From: Hymenobacter lapidarius
GTDB taxonomy: Bacteria > Bacteroidota > Bacteroidia > Cytophagales > Hymenobacteraceae
Length of the DNA: 64,000 nucleotides
Assembly (NCBI RefSeq): GCF_001816145.1
Contig: NZ_MDZB01000033.1
Coordinates: 1-64,000, forward strand
Direction of reading: 5' to 3'
In this document: positions 8,735 through 16,995 of the stretch, one piece after another
How the letters are laid out: each line of letters begins with the position of its first letter
Position numbering within the stretch: the first letter of the stretch is position 1
Notes under the pieces: generated by a model
What the model saw: the letters and a program-made list of their open reading frames with translations, nothing else
Database searches by the model: none
What the model was told of the DNA's origin: nothing
Made by a program: the position numbers and the translations under genes

Positions 8735-8769
8735 GCGGCTGGCGCGCGTCTGCGACGCGCGCCAGCCGC
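8735..8769. repeat. GC-rich palindrome, family 2 inverted repeat
   Basis: A perfect palindrome with 16-base arms (GCGGCTGGCGCGCGTC ... GACGCGCGCCAGCCGC) around a TGC loop, just after the phosphatase stop. The same core, GGCGCGCGTCTGCGACGCG, recurs in the larger inverted repeat at 14305-14460. It could act as a terminator stem, though no T-tract follows. Confidence 0.7.
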
Positions 8770-8810
8770 GATTATTCAGTCGTTAAACAGAAAGGTTAAG
8801 TGGGCAGCAC

Positions 8811-8854
8811 GCGAGATGCTTCGACTGCGCGGACGCCAGATGAGCATGACGTTC
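8811..8854. repeat. REP-like element, family 1 (short copy)
   Basis: Contains GAGATGCTTCGACTGCGC and GAGCATGACGTTC, the right-arm sequence of the family 1 elements at 24766, 45742 and elsewhere, with the variant middle GGACGCCAGAT shared with the copies at 13065 and 49551. Confidence 0.7.
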
Positions 8855-8856
8855 TT

Positions 8857-8891
8857 CTGCTCACTGCTCACTGCTCACTGCTCACTGCTCT
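8857..8891. repeat. Heptanucleotide tandem repeat (CTGCTCA), 4 perfect plus 1 imperfect unit
   Basis: Four exact CTGCTCA units (8857-8884) and a CTGCTCT unit run through the 3' end of the O-antigen ligase-like gene; its TGA stop (8875-8877) is made from a repeat unit. The unit length is not a multiple of three, so copy-number change would shift the last codons. Confidence 0.8.
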
Positions 8892-10344
8892 CCATCAGCC
8901 ACGATTCGGCGCGAATCAGCAAGGCCAGGCACACGAAAAACACGGGGCCGATTTTATCCACTTCCACCAACTCATTGAGGGTGAGATGGAAGACGATGAC
9001 CACGAACGAAAGCGCGGCGGCCAGCACCACGCGCCGCACGTCGGGCTGGTGGCGGGAGCGGTGGTAAAGACGCTCGGCCTGCAATAAGGCCGTGACTACC
9101 AGCGTCGCGAACAGCAGAAAGCCCGGAATGCCCTGCTCCGCGAGCTGCAGCAGAAAGTAGTTGTGGGTGGTTGATTTCTCCTGGTTGTCGCTCACGTACG
9201 TCCGGAAGCTCTTCAGTGTGTAGCGTTTGTATTCGGGGTAGAAGGTGGCCGCGCCGCTGCCCACCAGGGGCTTATCGGCTATCATGCGGGTGGCGGCCAC
9301 CCAGCGGTACACCCGCTCCATGCCCGACACGTCCTGCAGCTTGTAGGTGGCCTCCAGGTGCTTCTCAAAGTTGTGGCCGTTGAATACGGTGCGCTCGTAA
9401 TTGGGCGCGAATTCCATGTAATTATCGCCGCTTGTGATGTAGGCGACCCCCGCGCCGGTGCTCACGGCCACGGCCACCAGCAGCACTTTGGTGAGCCGCA
9501 GCCGCATGGCCCCATAAAACAAGCCCGCGATTGGCAACGACACCATGGACGCCCGCGTGTAGGACGTGAGCAGCCCGAATACCAACAGGCCCAGCGCCAC
9601 CTGCCAGGCCAGCCGCCCGCTCATTTTGCGCGTGGCCTGCAAGCCCAGCCACGCAAACGGGATGAGCAGGGCCAGCATGGTGGCATAAATGACGTGGTTG
9701 CGGAAAAAGGGGTGGAGCGCCCAGTTAATTTCCTCAAAGCTAAAGCCCTTGGTGGCGTGGCGGCTGGCCACGTAGAGCACGCTCAGGCACGCGCCCGCCG
9801 CGTAAAAAGCCGCAAAGCGCCAGGTATGCTCCGGGCGCCGCACGATAACCAGCGTGCCGAGCAGGAACGGAACGATGAACCACGCCTTGGCCAGCAAGTA
9901 TTTGAGCGACTTAACGGTATCGACGGAAAAAGCCGTGTTCACGGCCGTCCACAGCAGCATCAGCCCCAGCACCACCACCAGCGGGTGCAGCCAGTCGCGC
10001 CGGGCGAGGCGGACCGTGCCCAGCAGCAGCGCCAGGCCCACGCAGGCCGTGAGGGCCAGCATCATGGGCTCGGAGGGCACGTCCATGCTCAGCCCCCCGA
10101 ACAGGCTGATTTCCTCACTGAACGGCAGCAGGAAAAACAACCCGTAGTACAACCAGCGCCATTCGGTGAGGGCCACCAGTCCGCCCACGGCCAGAATGCT
10201 TGGCAGGAGCAGCGCCGGCTGCTGCCGCAGCAGCGCCGCCGCGCCCCCCGCCAGCAGCAGCCCCACAAACCCCATAAAGAGGAGCTGGGGCCCGTCGAAG
10301 GACCGCCGCAGCCGGTGCAGGAGCTGGGTTACGGGCGGGTTCAC
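8875..10344 (-). CDS. O-antigen ligase/polymerase-like membrane protein (Wzy_C family)
   Basis: Inner-membrane protein of 489 residues with about eleven helices, of the O-antigen ligase/polymerase type that joins or polymerises undecaprenyl-linked glycans on the periplasmic side. Seen in sequence: repeated hydrophobic blocks, a large periplasmic loop in the second half with the family-typical region RVYRWVAATRMIADKPLVGSGAATF (parts: RVYRWVAATRMI, PLVGSGAATFYPEY) and THNYFLLQLAEQGIPG. GTG start at 10344 overlaps the stop of the Wzz-like gene (GTGA), so they are translationally coupled. The stop lies inside a 7-base tandem repeat, so the last residues (ESSEQ) may vary between isolates. Confidence 0.85.
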   Translation of the reverse strand: MNPPVTQLLHRLRRSFDGPQLLFMGFVGLLLAGGAAALLRQQPALLLPSILAVGGLVALTEWRWLYYGLFFLLPFSEEISLFGGLSMDVPSEPMMLALTACVGLALLLGTVRLARRDWLHPLVVVLGLMLLWTAVNTAFSVDTVKSLKYLLAKAWFIVPFLLGTLVIVRRPEHTWRFAAFYAAGACLSVLYVASRHATKGFSFEEINWALHPFFRNHVIYATMLALLIPFAWLGLQATRKMSGRLAWQVALGLLVFGLLTSYTRASMVSLPIAGLFYGAMRLRLTKVLLVAVAVSTGAGVAYITSGDNYMEFAPNYERTVFNGHNFEKHLEATYKLQDVSGMERVYRWVAATRMIADKPLVGSGAATFYPEYKRYTLKSFRTYVSDNQEKSTTHNYFLLQLAEQGIPGFLLFATLVVTALLQAERLYHRSRHQPDVRRVVLAAALSFVVIVFHLTLNELVEVDKIGPVFFVCLALLIRAESWLMESSEQ

Positions 10345-11426
10345 GCCGGCTGGCCAACGCGGGCCCGGTTGTAGCGGTACAGCTCCAGCAGCGCGATGAC
10401 CACCACCGACAGCGCGAACGTGAGCAGTACCGAGCCCACCACCAGCAGCGTGCGCACCGGCTTAAACTTGCGGGTGGCCGGGTAAGCCTTCTGCACCAGA
10501 TACAGGCTGGAAATCCGGCCCTTGATGCTGAGCTCGGCCGTTTCGAAGGCCGAGCGGGCCGCGATGAGGCGGGTGCCGAGGTCATTCACGCGGTTGCTGA
10601 ACATGGATACCGAGTCGAACCCCTGCACGTAGCTTTCCACGTTGATGAGGTTGCCGCCGTCGGCCTTGGTGAGGCCGCGCAGGGCCCGGCGCAGGCCGGC
10701 CACGTCGCCGCCGCTGGCTTCGGCCCGGCGCAGGGCGGCCTCGGTCTCAATGACCTGCTTGGCCATGTAGCGGCCCTGCATTTCGAAGCCGTAGATGCCG
10801 TAGCGGCGCCGGGCACCCACCAGCTCGCGGCGGCTGCGCTCAAAGCTGGTGGCCAGGTACTCGTAGCGCTGGCGGTAGAGGTCGAGCACGGTGCGGCGGT
10901 TTTCCAGCGTCAATTGCTGGTTCACCGAGTCGATGACCTGCACCATGGCGTTGGCCACGGCTGCGGCCAGGTTCTTGTCCTCGTCGGCGAAGGTGAGCTC
11001 AATGGCGTCGCGCTCGTTGTGCACGATGCTGAAGTTGCTGCCAAACTCGCTCAGCACGAAGTTGTCGGTGGCATCGTCGCCGGGCGGGCCGGCTTCGTAG
11101 TGCTTGTAGAGGTCGAATTTCTTAATAATCAGCTCCGCCACCGGCTGCGACTCGGCAATGGTAATGACGCGGTCCAGGTCTTCGGCGCGGCTGCCCAGCT
11201 CGAGCTTGCCACGGGCCATGGCGTTGTCTTCCAGCAAGCGGTCGGGGTCCGCCGTTTGGGGATTGGTGGGAATGAACACGGCCGTGGAGCGGTACACGTT
11301 GGGCAGCAGCAGGGCCACCACCACGCTCACCAGGGCCGCCAGGGCCACGGCCCCGGCCACAAAGTATTTCCAGCGGTTGATAATGGGCCCGAGGCCGACC
11401 AGCGAGAAAGAAGGTGCAGAAGACAT
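10341..11426 (-). CDS. Wzz-like polysaccharide chain-length determinant/co-polymerase
   Basis: Inner-membrane polysaccharide co-polymerase of 361 residues. It has the canonical topology: helix near residues 24-46 (AGAVALAALVSVVVALLL), then the Wzz N-motif (PNVYRSTAVFIPTN), a long periplasmic coiled-coil rich part (VNQQLTLENRRTVLDLYRQR...), and a second helix near 331-353 (TLLVVGSVLLTFALSVVVIALLELY, quoted as VVGSVLLTFALSVV). A Pro-rich KPVRTLL precedes the last helix as in Wzz proteins. No BY-kinase domain is attached. It is first in a two-gene unit with the ligase/polymerase-like gene and is divergent from the flippase gene. Confidence 0.85.
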   Translation of the reverse strand: MSSAPSFSLVGLGPIINRWKYFVAGAVALAALVSVVVALLLPNVYRSTAVFIPTNPQTADPDRLLEDNAMARGKLELGSRAEDLDRVITIAESQPVAELIIKKFDLYKHYEAGPPGDDATDNFVLSEFGSNFSIVHNERDAIELTFADEDKNLAAAVANAMVQVIDSVNQQLTLENRRTVLDLYRQRYEYLATSFERSRRELVGARRRYGIYGFEMQGRYMAKQVIETEAALRRAEASGGDVAGLRRALRGLTKADGGNLINVESYVQGFDSVSMFSNRVNDLGTRLIAARSAFETAELSIKGRISSLYLVQKAYPATRKFKPVRTLLVVGSVLLTFALSVVVIALLELYRYNRARVGQPA

Positions 11427-11551
11427 ACAGGAAGGAAAGTCGCTTGCCCCGCGCTCGCATTTAATTGGGCAGGAGGCGGGAAGGTGGCGGGCAAAGATAG
11501 CCGGAAAATGGCCCGGCCCGGCCCCGTGCGCGCCTGCTCCAACGCGGTGCG

Positions 11552-11559
11552 TAGCTTTG
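11552..11559 (+). promoter_or_regulatory. Candidate -7 promoter box for the flippase gene
   Basis: TAGCTTTG is an exact TAnnTTTG match. It lies 36 bases before an in-frame ATT (11588) and 63 before an in-frame ATC (11615), consistent with translation starting upstream of the first conventional start codon at 11666. Confidence 0.45.
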
Positions 11560-11665
11560 CGATTCCAGCGCCCCGCGCCGCTTTTTCATTCTCGCATCAA
11601 TCCCCCCGGTTCGCATCAAACGGTTTTTTGGCAATATCAGCTTCGTCGTACTGCTCAACCTGCTG

Positions 11666-13054
11666 GTGAAACCCGGCTGGGTGGTGGTCGAAAACCTGGT
11701 GCAGGACCGGCTCGGGCACGCCACGTTTGGCCTCCTCACGGCCCTGTCGGCGCTCACGCTGGTGGTGGCCGCTCTCTCGGACTTGGGCCTCACGCCCTAC
11801 TCGGTGCAGCGCGTGGCCGCCGAGCCCACGTTCATGGCCGAGACGTTTCCCACGCTGCTGCCCCTGCGCGGCGCTCTAAACGCCGTGGCGCTGGCCGCCA
11901 TGCTGGCCGTGGGGTGGGTGCTGGGCTACCGCGGCTACGAGCTGGTGCTGCTCGGGGCCATCGGCACGGCGCTGCTGCTGGCGCAGTACGGGCAGTTTTT
12001 GCGCGGCACGCTGCAAGCCCACCAGCAGTTCAATACCGACGCCGTGCTCTCCGTGCTGGAGAAGTTTCTGCTGCTGGGGGCCGTGCTGGTGCTCATTCCG
12101 GTGGGCCTCACGCTGCCGCGCTACGTGGGCGCCCGGCTGGCGGCAGCGGCCTTCTCCACGGTGGTGCTCTACGGGCTGATGACGCGCCTGTTTGGCCGGA
12201 TAAAATACCGCTGGAAAGCGCCCGTGGCCCGCACCGCGCTACGCGCCAGCCTGCCCTTCGCCCTGATGGCGCTGCTCTACGGCGTGAACGAGCGCATCGA
12301 CATGGTGATGCTCGAACGCCTGGCTTCGCCCACCGAAGCCGGCTACTACGCCGGGGCCTACCGCTGGGTCGATGCCGTGATGATGTACGCTTGGACGGTG
12401 CTACCGCTGTTTTTTGCCAAATTTGCCAGCGTGCCGCGCGATGCCGTGGCCCAGCGCGAGCTGCTGCGCTTTGGGCAGCGCATCCTCACGCTGCCGCTGC
12501 TGTTTGTGGTGGCGTTCGTGCTGTTTCGGGGCGAAGTGCTGTTCTGGCAGTTCAGCCACAGCACCCCCGCCGAAGTGGCCCGCATGACGTGGTGCCTGAA
12601 AATTCTGTTCGTCAACGTGCTGGTGCACGCCTTTTTTGCCATCTACAGCACCCTGCTCACCAGCACCACCCACGAGCGGCCCGTGAGCTGGCTGGTAGCC
12701 GGCAGTATCTTCCTGAACATTGGCCTGAACCTGTTTTTGCTGCCCAAATACGGAGCCGTGGCCGCTTCGCTGAATACGCTGCTGTGCGCCGCGGGCGTGT
12801 CCGTTGGCTACCTGGTGCTGGTGGCGCGCCGCACCGGCGTGAGCGTCCCGTTCCGGCTGCTGGGCCGGTTGCTGCTGGCCTTCGGGCTGCTGTGCGGCAC
12901 TTGGTATGCGCTGCAATACGGCCTGAGCAAAACGCTGGACTGGTGGCTGGAATCCGGCTTGATGGGTGTGGTCTTCGTAGTAATAATATTAGGTACGGGG
13001 CTGGTGCGGCGCAGTGAAGTCACCCAACTGCTACCAGGGAGGCAAGGGAATTAA
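11666..13054 (+). CDS. Wzx-like polysaccharide flippase (MOP/MATE superfamily)
   Basis: Multi-pass membrane protein that should flip undecaprenyl-linked glycan units across the inner membrane. About 14 helices, with typical features DRLGHATFGLLTALSALT, PTEAGYYAGAYRWVDAVM and TPAEVARMTWCLKILF. The first conventional start is GTG 11666 (MKPGWVVVENLV), but the same frame continues upstream with IKRFFGNISFVVLLNLLV, which looks like the conserved first helix of the family. No ATG, GTG or TTG precedes that stretch before a TAG at 11552, so the true start may be ATC 11615, ATT 11588, or an ATG lost through a sequence error. The neighbours are Wzz-, ligase- and glycosyltransferase-like, giving a surface polysaccharide locus. 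Confidence 0.85.
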   Translation: MKPGWVVVENLVQDRLGHATFGLLTALSALTLVVAALSDLGLTPYSVQRVAAEPTFMAETFPTLLPLRGALNAVALAAMLAVGWVLGYRGYELVLLGAIGTALLLAQYGQFLRGTLQAHQQFNTDAVLSVLEKFLLLGAVLVLIPVGLTLPRYVGARLAAAAFSTVVLYGLMTRLFGRIKYRWKAPVARTALRASLPFALMALLYGVNERIDMVMLERLASPTEAGYYAGAYRWVDAVMMYAWTVLPLFFAKFASVPRDAVAQRELLRFGQRILTLPLLFVVAFVLFRGEVLFWQFSHSTPAEVARMTWCLKILFVNVLVHAFFAIYSTLLTSTTHERPVSWLVAGSIFLNIGLNLFLLPKYGAVAASLNTLLCAAGVSVGYLVLVARRTGVSVPFRLLGRLLLAFGLLCGTWYALQYGLSKTLDWWLESGLMGVVFVVIILGTGLVRRSEVTQLLPGRQGN

Positions 13055-13064
13055 CGCCCAAAAA

Positions 13065-13109
13065 GAACGTCATGCTTCGACAAGCGGACGCCAGATGAGC
13101 ATGACGTTC
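13065..13109. repeat. REP-like element, family 1 (short copy)
   Basis: Inverted repeat with outer arms GAACGTCATGCT and (G)AGCATGACGTTC around TCGACAAGCGGACGCCAGAT, in the 66-base gap between flippase and glycosyltransferase genes. Same ends as the longer copies at 24766 and 45742. Confidence 0.75.
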
Positions 13110-13120
13110 ATGTTATTTCA

Positions 13121-14283
13121 ATGTCTGCACTTTCGCCCATGCACGTTGCCGTCAATACTCGTTTTCTGCTGCCTGGTGCCCAACTGGAGGGCATTGGCCG
13201 CTTCACCTACGAAACCCTGAGCCGCCTGGTGGCCCGGCATCCGGAGGTCACGTTTCACTTTCTGTTTGACCGGGCCTACGATGCGCGCTACCTGTTCGGG
13301 CCCAACGTGGTGCCGCACGTGCTGTATCCGCCGGCGCGGCATCCGCTGCTGTTCGTGGCGTGGTTTGAGGGCGCGGTGGCGCGGTGGCTGGCCCGGCACC
13401 GGCCCGCGGTGTTTCTCAGTCCTGACGGCTTCACGACGCTGAACACCACCGTGCCCCGCGTGACGGTGATGCACGACTTAGCCTTCGAGCATTTCCCGCT
13501 GGATGTGGGCCTGCTGCAGCGGAAATACTACCACTTTTTCATGCCCCGGTTCGCGCGCGCTTCCGAGCGGCTGGTGGCCGTGTCGGAAGCCACCAAGGCC
13601 GATATCGTGCAGACCTACGGCATTTCGCCGGCCAAAATCAGTGTGGCCTACAACGCACCGGCCGCCCTGTTCCGGTCCCAGCCCGAAGCGGCCCAGCAGG
13701 AAACCCGGCGCCGGTTCAGCCATGGCCAGCCGTATTTCCTGTTTGTGGGAGCCTTGCAGCCACGCAAAAATCTGGGCAACTTGCTGCGGGCCTTCGATGC
13801 GTTCAAGACCGCCGGCGGCCCGCCGCGGCCAGCGCCCAGCTGCTCATCGTGGGCCGCAAGGCCTGGAAGGCGGGCCCCATCCTCGACGCCTACCAGCGCA
13901 TGCGCCACCAGACGGCCGTGCACTTTACCGGTCGCGTGGCCGATGCCGAGCTGGCGGACCTCTACGCCGCGGCCTGCGCTACCGTGTACGTTCCTTATTT
14001 CGAGGGCTTTGGCATTCCCATCGTGGAAGCCCAGGCCAGCGGTTGCCCGGTGCTCACGGCCAGTGTCAGCTCCATGCCCGAAGTGGCCGGCGAAGGCGGG
14101 GCCCTGTTCGTCGACCCGCACAATCCCGACAGCATTGCCGTCGGCATTGCCCGCCTCTGGCACGAAGAAGACCTGCGCCAGCAGCTGGTGGTGCGGGGCC
14201 ACGAGAACCTCGCCCGGTTTTCCTGGGAGCGCAGCGCGGCCGTGTTATGGCAAGCCGTGCTGGCGGCTCAACTCAAAGCGTAA
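13121..14283 (+). CDS. Glycosyltransferase family 4 (GT-B, group 1), frameshifted
   Basis: GT-B glycosyltransferase acting at the cytosolic face in polysaccharide assembly. The N-terminal part contains NTRFLLPGAQLEGIGRFTYE, VTVMHDLAFEHFP, VAVSEATKADIVQTYGI and FLFVGALQPRKNLGNLL. Between about 13816 and 13832 (CCCGCCGCGGCCAGCG) the frame changes; the second part reads QLLIVGRKAWKAGPILDAY, VHFTGRVADAELADLYAA and EGFGIPIVEAQASGCPVLT, which contains the E-x7-E sugar-nucleotide motif. Joined length about 387, normal for the family. The start may be ATG 13121 or ATG 13139 (MHVAVNTRFL). The break is in a GC-rich stretch like five others in the window, so an assembly error is likely. Confidence 0.86.
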
Positions 14284-14304
14284 GTAGCTGTTTACGTCTT
14301 CAAT

Positions 14305-14460
14305 CGGCTGGCTGGCGCGCGTCTGCGACGCGTGCCGACTGGCGCCGAGCCTGCGGCTCGCCAGTGAACGATGTGCAGTAGGCCCGTAAGAACCGCTCGC
14401 CCGAGCCGCAGGCTCGAAACCAGTCGGCAACGCGTCGCAGACGCGCGCCAGCTCAGCCAG
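14305..14460. repeat. Large imperfect inverted repeat, family 2
   Basis: Two arms of about 55 bases (14305-14360 and 14402-14460) pair with few mismatches: GGCGCGCGTCTGCGACGCG and CGAGCCTGCGGCTCG on the left, their complements on the right. It fills most of the gap after the GT4 gene and shares its core with the palindrome at 8735-8769. Confidence 0.8.
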
Positions 14461-14524
14461 CTCACGACGCGCAACGTCAAACTCTAATTCTGCCTCGCCT
14501 GCCGGTCCACACCGAGCCAGGCGT

Positions 14525-14532
14525 TACTTTTG
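14525..14532 (+). promoter_or_regulatory. -7 promoter box five bases before the ATG (leaderless layout)
   Basis: TACTTTTG matches TAnnTTTG exactly and ends five bases before the ATG at 14538. Transcription would start at or within a base or two of the start codon, implying a leaderless mRNA for the three-gene unit that follows. Confidence 0.6.
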
Positions 14533-14537
14533 TGCCC

Positions 14538-15089
14538 ATGGCCCGTTTGCACCCGTATAATTTCACGCACATACTGCTGCCGCAGCTGGCCTGGCGCCGC
14601 CCGGTCTCGGTTCGCCGCGAGCTGAGCGACCCCTACTTGGCCCGCGAACTGCTGCATTACGTGTGGGACAAGGCCGCTGAAAACCTGCCCGCTGCCGAGA
14701 AAGTAGCGCCCAAAGGCCTGCGCCTGAGCTGGCACGAAGTAGCCGGCCGGGTCACGGCCTTGTTTCACCTGCCCTCGCCCCAGGCTACCATGGAGGCCCA
14801 CTACTCGGCCCTCGTGTACGAGGAAGACGACGAGCCCGCCGAAACGGAAGCAGAGGAGACACGTCCCCGCTATTTCACCCTGGAAGCCGCGCTGGGTCTC
14901 GCCTCTGCCGTTGGCACGCCCACCCTGGTAGGGGAGTGGGCCGGCGAAGTGCACCGCCACCTGGGCCGCGGCCCCGCCGGCGGCCATCCCGACACTTCCG
15001 CCGCTTTTCTTGAAGTGCTGGCGTTGGTGCTGGGCCCCATGCCCCCCGATGAGGAAGAGGCACCCTTCATGCGCCTGGTGCGGTCCTGA
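14538..15089 (+). CDS. Conserved-looking hypothetical protein in polysaccharide operon
   Basis: 183 residues from ATG 14538; I do not recognise a family. It begins MARLHPYNFTHILLPQLAW, contains a Ser/Arg-rich VSVRRELSDPYLAREL, an aromatic LRLSWHEVAGRVTALFHLP and an acidic linker (YEEDDEPAETEAEE). No signal peptide or membrane helix, so probably cytosolic. Its stop overlaps the next start (TGATG at 15087-15091), so it is translationally coupled to the deacetylase and glycosyltransferase. A TACTTTTG promoter box lies five bases upstream. A role in regulating or scaffolding the polysaccharide enzymes is possible, but this is inference from position only. Confidence 0.75.
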   Translation: MARLHPYNFTHILLPQLAWRRPVSVRRELSDPYLARELLHYVWDKAAENLPAAEKVAPKGLRLSWHEVAGRVTALFHLPSPQATMEAHYSALVYEEDDEPAETEAEETRPRYFTLEAALGLASAVGTPTLVGEWAGEVHRHLGRGPAGGHPDTSAAFLEVLALVLGPMPPDEEEAPFMRLVRS

Positions 15090-15775
15090 TGCGGTTGGGT
15101 TCCCGGTTCGATGCGGCGCTGCTCACGCGACCGCCCCGGCTGCTGCACACCCTGCTGCCCGGCTGCGAGTGGACGGGCGCTCCCACCAGCTCCACCGGTG
15201 CCCCCATAGTGTACCTCACCTTCGACGACGGCCCCATTCCGGAAGAGACCCCGTGGGTGCTGGACCAGCTGGCCGCTTTCGGGGCCAAGGCTACGTTTTT
15301 TTGCGTGGGCGACAACCTTGTGCGCTACCCCGAAATTGCTCAGGCAACATTAGCGGCTGGGCATCGGCTGGGCAACCACACCCAGCACCACCGCAGCGCC
15401 TGGGCCAGTTCCCGCGCCGCTTATGCCCAGGACGTGGCCAGCTGCCAGGTGGAGCTGACGCGAGTGGGGGGAGCGCCGCAAACCGCCGCCGCCGCTCCGC
15501 AACTCCTTTTTCGCCCGCCCCACGGCCGCCTCACGTGGCCCTTGCTGCGGGCGTTGCGCCCGCGGTTCCGGATAGCCATGTGGTCGGTGCTCACCCGCGA
15601 CTACGACCCCGACCTCAGCCCGTCCGACTGCCTGCACTACGCGCTGGCCGCCATTCGGCCCGGCGATGTGGTGGTGTTCCACGACAGCCGCAAGGCCAGC
15701 CCGCGCCTGCGCTATGTGCTGCCCCGGGTGCTGGCCCACCTGGCGGAACAGGGCTATCAATTTGCTACGCTGTGA
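15089..15775 (+). CDS. Polysaccharide deacetylase (NodB homology, CE4)
   Basis: Carbohydrate esterase family 4 enzyme of 228 residues, expected to remove N- or O-acetyl groups from a glycan. CE4 motifs are in order: YLTFDDGPIPEETPWVL (motif 1, metal and base Asp), LGNHTQHHRSAW (motif 2, H-x3-H), LLFRPPHGRLTWP (motif 3), MWSVLTRDYDPD (motif 4) and VVVFHDSRKAS (motif 5). No signal peptide is evident, so it may act in the cytosol on lipid-linked or nucleotide-linked precursors, or its export signal is not recognisable. Overlaps the gene before by one base and the GT2 after it by four, so deacetylase and synthase are co-made, as in nodB/nodC-type pairs. Confidence 0.92.
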   Translation: MRLGSRFDAALLTRPPRLLHTLLPGCEWTGAPTSSTGAPIVYLTFDDGPIPEETPWVLDQLAAFGAKATFFCVGDNLVRYPEIAQATLAAGHRLGNHTQHHRSAWASSRAAYAQDVASCQVELTRVGGAPQTAAAAPQLLFRPPHGRLTWPLLRALRPRFRIAMWSVLTRDYDPDLSPSDCLHYALAAIRPGDVVVFHDSRKASPRLRYVLPRVLAHLAEQGYQFATL

Positions 15776-16890
15776 GTACTAGCTGGCTGGTATTTTTGCT
15801 AGGTTTCCTGGCTATCTGGCTGCTGGGCATGGCGTATGCGGCCTGGTGCTTTGCCACCCGTAAGGGCGCTAAGCCGGCCGGGCCCCTACCGGCCCCGTTG
15901 CCCCGCGTGAGCATTCTGATTGCGGCCCGCGACGAAGAAGCCGCCCTGCCGCGCTGCCTGGCCAGCCTGCGGGCGCTGCAGTACCCGCCGGAGCTGCTGG
16001 AAATTCTGGTTGGCGATGACGCGAGTACCGACCGAACGGCGGCGACCGCGGCGGCGGCCATGCGCAGCTTTGCGGGGCAGTTCCGGGTGGTTTTCATTGT
16101 TGATAATATGGGGGAAGCGCGGGGCAAGGCCAACGTGCTGGCCCACCTGGCCCGCGCCGCTACCACGGATTATTTCTTCATAACCGACGCCGATATCAGC
16201 GTGCCGCCGACGTGGATAATGGCACTGCTGGCGCAGGCGGTGCCTGGCGTGGGCACGGTCACGGGCATTACGGCGGTGCGCGGGCCGCGGCTTTTTCACC
16301 GGTTGCAGGGCATCGACTGGCTGCTGTCGCTGAGCCTGGTGCAGGTGGTGAGCGACCTGGGCCGCCCCGTGACGGCCATGGGCAACAACATGCTCGTGAC
16401 CCGCGCCGCCTACGAAGCCACTGGCGGCTACGAGGCACTGCCCTTCTCCGTGACTGAAGATTTCGCGCTTTTTAAAGCCGTATTAGCGGCAGGCTTTGGT
16501 TTTCGACAAGTGTTTGAGGCCGCCGTGCGGGCCGACTCATTGCCCATTCTCACCTGGCCGGCGCTGCTAAAACAGCGCCGCCGCTGGCTGCGCGGCGTGG
16601 AGGCGCTGCCGCTGCGCCTGCGCCTGGAGCTGCTGGTGTTCAGTGGGTTTTGGCCGGCGCTGCTGGGGGTGGCGTGGGTGGCCGGCCCCGTGGCGGCGTT
16701 GGGCTGCTGGGGGGCGAAACTGGTGGTGCAAGGCGCTTTGGCCCTGGTGGCGCACCGCCGGGCCGGGTTGCGGCTGCCGTGGCATTTGCTGCCGCTGTTT
16801 GAATTCTACACCCTCGGCCTGACCATCAGCCTGGTTGGCTATCGACTGTTCGGGGGGGCGGTGGTTTGGAAGGGAAGGCGCTACGAGTGA
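15772..16890 (+). CDS. Processive-type membrane glycosyltransferase family 2
   Basis: 372 residues from GTG 15772, which overlaps the deacetylase stop (GTGA). One N-terminal helix (STSWLVFLLGFLAIWLLGMA), a GT-A domain with VSILIAARDEEAALPRCL, LVGDDASTDRT, ITDADISVP (DxD) and SVTEDFALF, then KQRRRWLRG, which fits the QxxRW motif of processive synthases (chitin, hyaluronan, poly-GlcNAc, cellulose), and three C-terminal helices. With the adjacent CE4 enzyme this suggests synthesis and partial deacetylation of an amino-sugar polymer or lipid-linked oligomer; the actual sugar cannot be read from sequence. Followed by a bidirectional terminator. Confidence 0.88.
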   Translation: MSTSWLVFLLGFLAIWLLGMAYAAWCFATRKGAKPAGPLPAPLPRVSILIAARDEEAALPRCLASLRALQYPPELLEILVGDDASTDRTAATAAAAMRSFAGQFRVVFIVDNMGEARGKANVLAHLARAATTDYFFITDADISVPPTWIMALLAQAVPGVGTVTGITAVRGPRLFHRLQGIDWLLSLSLVQVVSDLGRPVTAMGNNMLVTRAAYEATGGYEALPFSVTEDFALFKAVLAAGFGFRQVFEAAVRADSLPILTWPALLKQRRRWLRGVEALPLRLRLELLVFSGFWPALLGVAWVAGPVAALGCWGAKLVVQGALALVAHRRAGLRLPWHLLPLFEFYTLGLTISLVGYRLFGGAVVWKGRRYE

Positions 16891-16921
16891 ATCACTGCGG
16901 CAAATCCCGAAACGCAACTCG

Positions 16922-16960
16922 CCCGGCTCATCCTACTTGGGCCAAGTGGGATGAGCCGGG
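16922..16960. terminator. Bidirectional hairpin terminator
   Basis: CCCGGCTCATCC(T)ACTTGG pairs with CCAAGT(G)GGATGAGCCGGG, about 18 base pairs with a single mismatch, between the convergent GT2 and M56 peptidase genes. A TTTATTTTATG stretch follows on the + strand. Confidence 0.75.
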
Positions 16961-16995
16961 CAAGGTTTATTTTATGTTGTCGCAGTACGGTCCAA

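Noticed and set aside
8857..8891. Possible CRISPR-like repeat array
   Set aside because: Seven-base units without spacers form a simple tandem repeat; no cas genes are in the window.
11158..13017. 619-codon plus-strand frame over the Wzz and Wzx genes
   Set aside because: Ala/Arg/Gly-rich translation out of frame with two recognised proteins.
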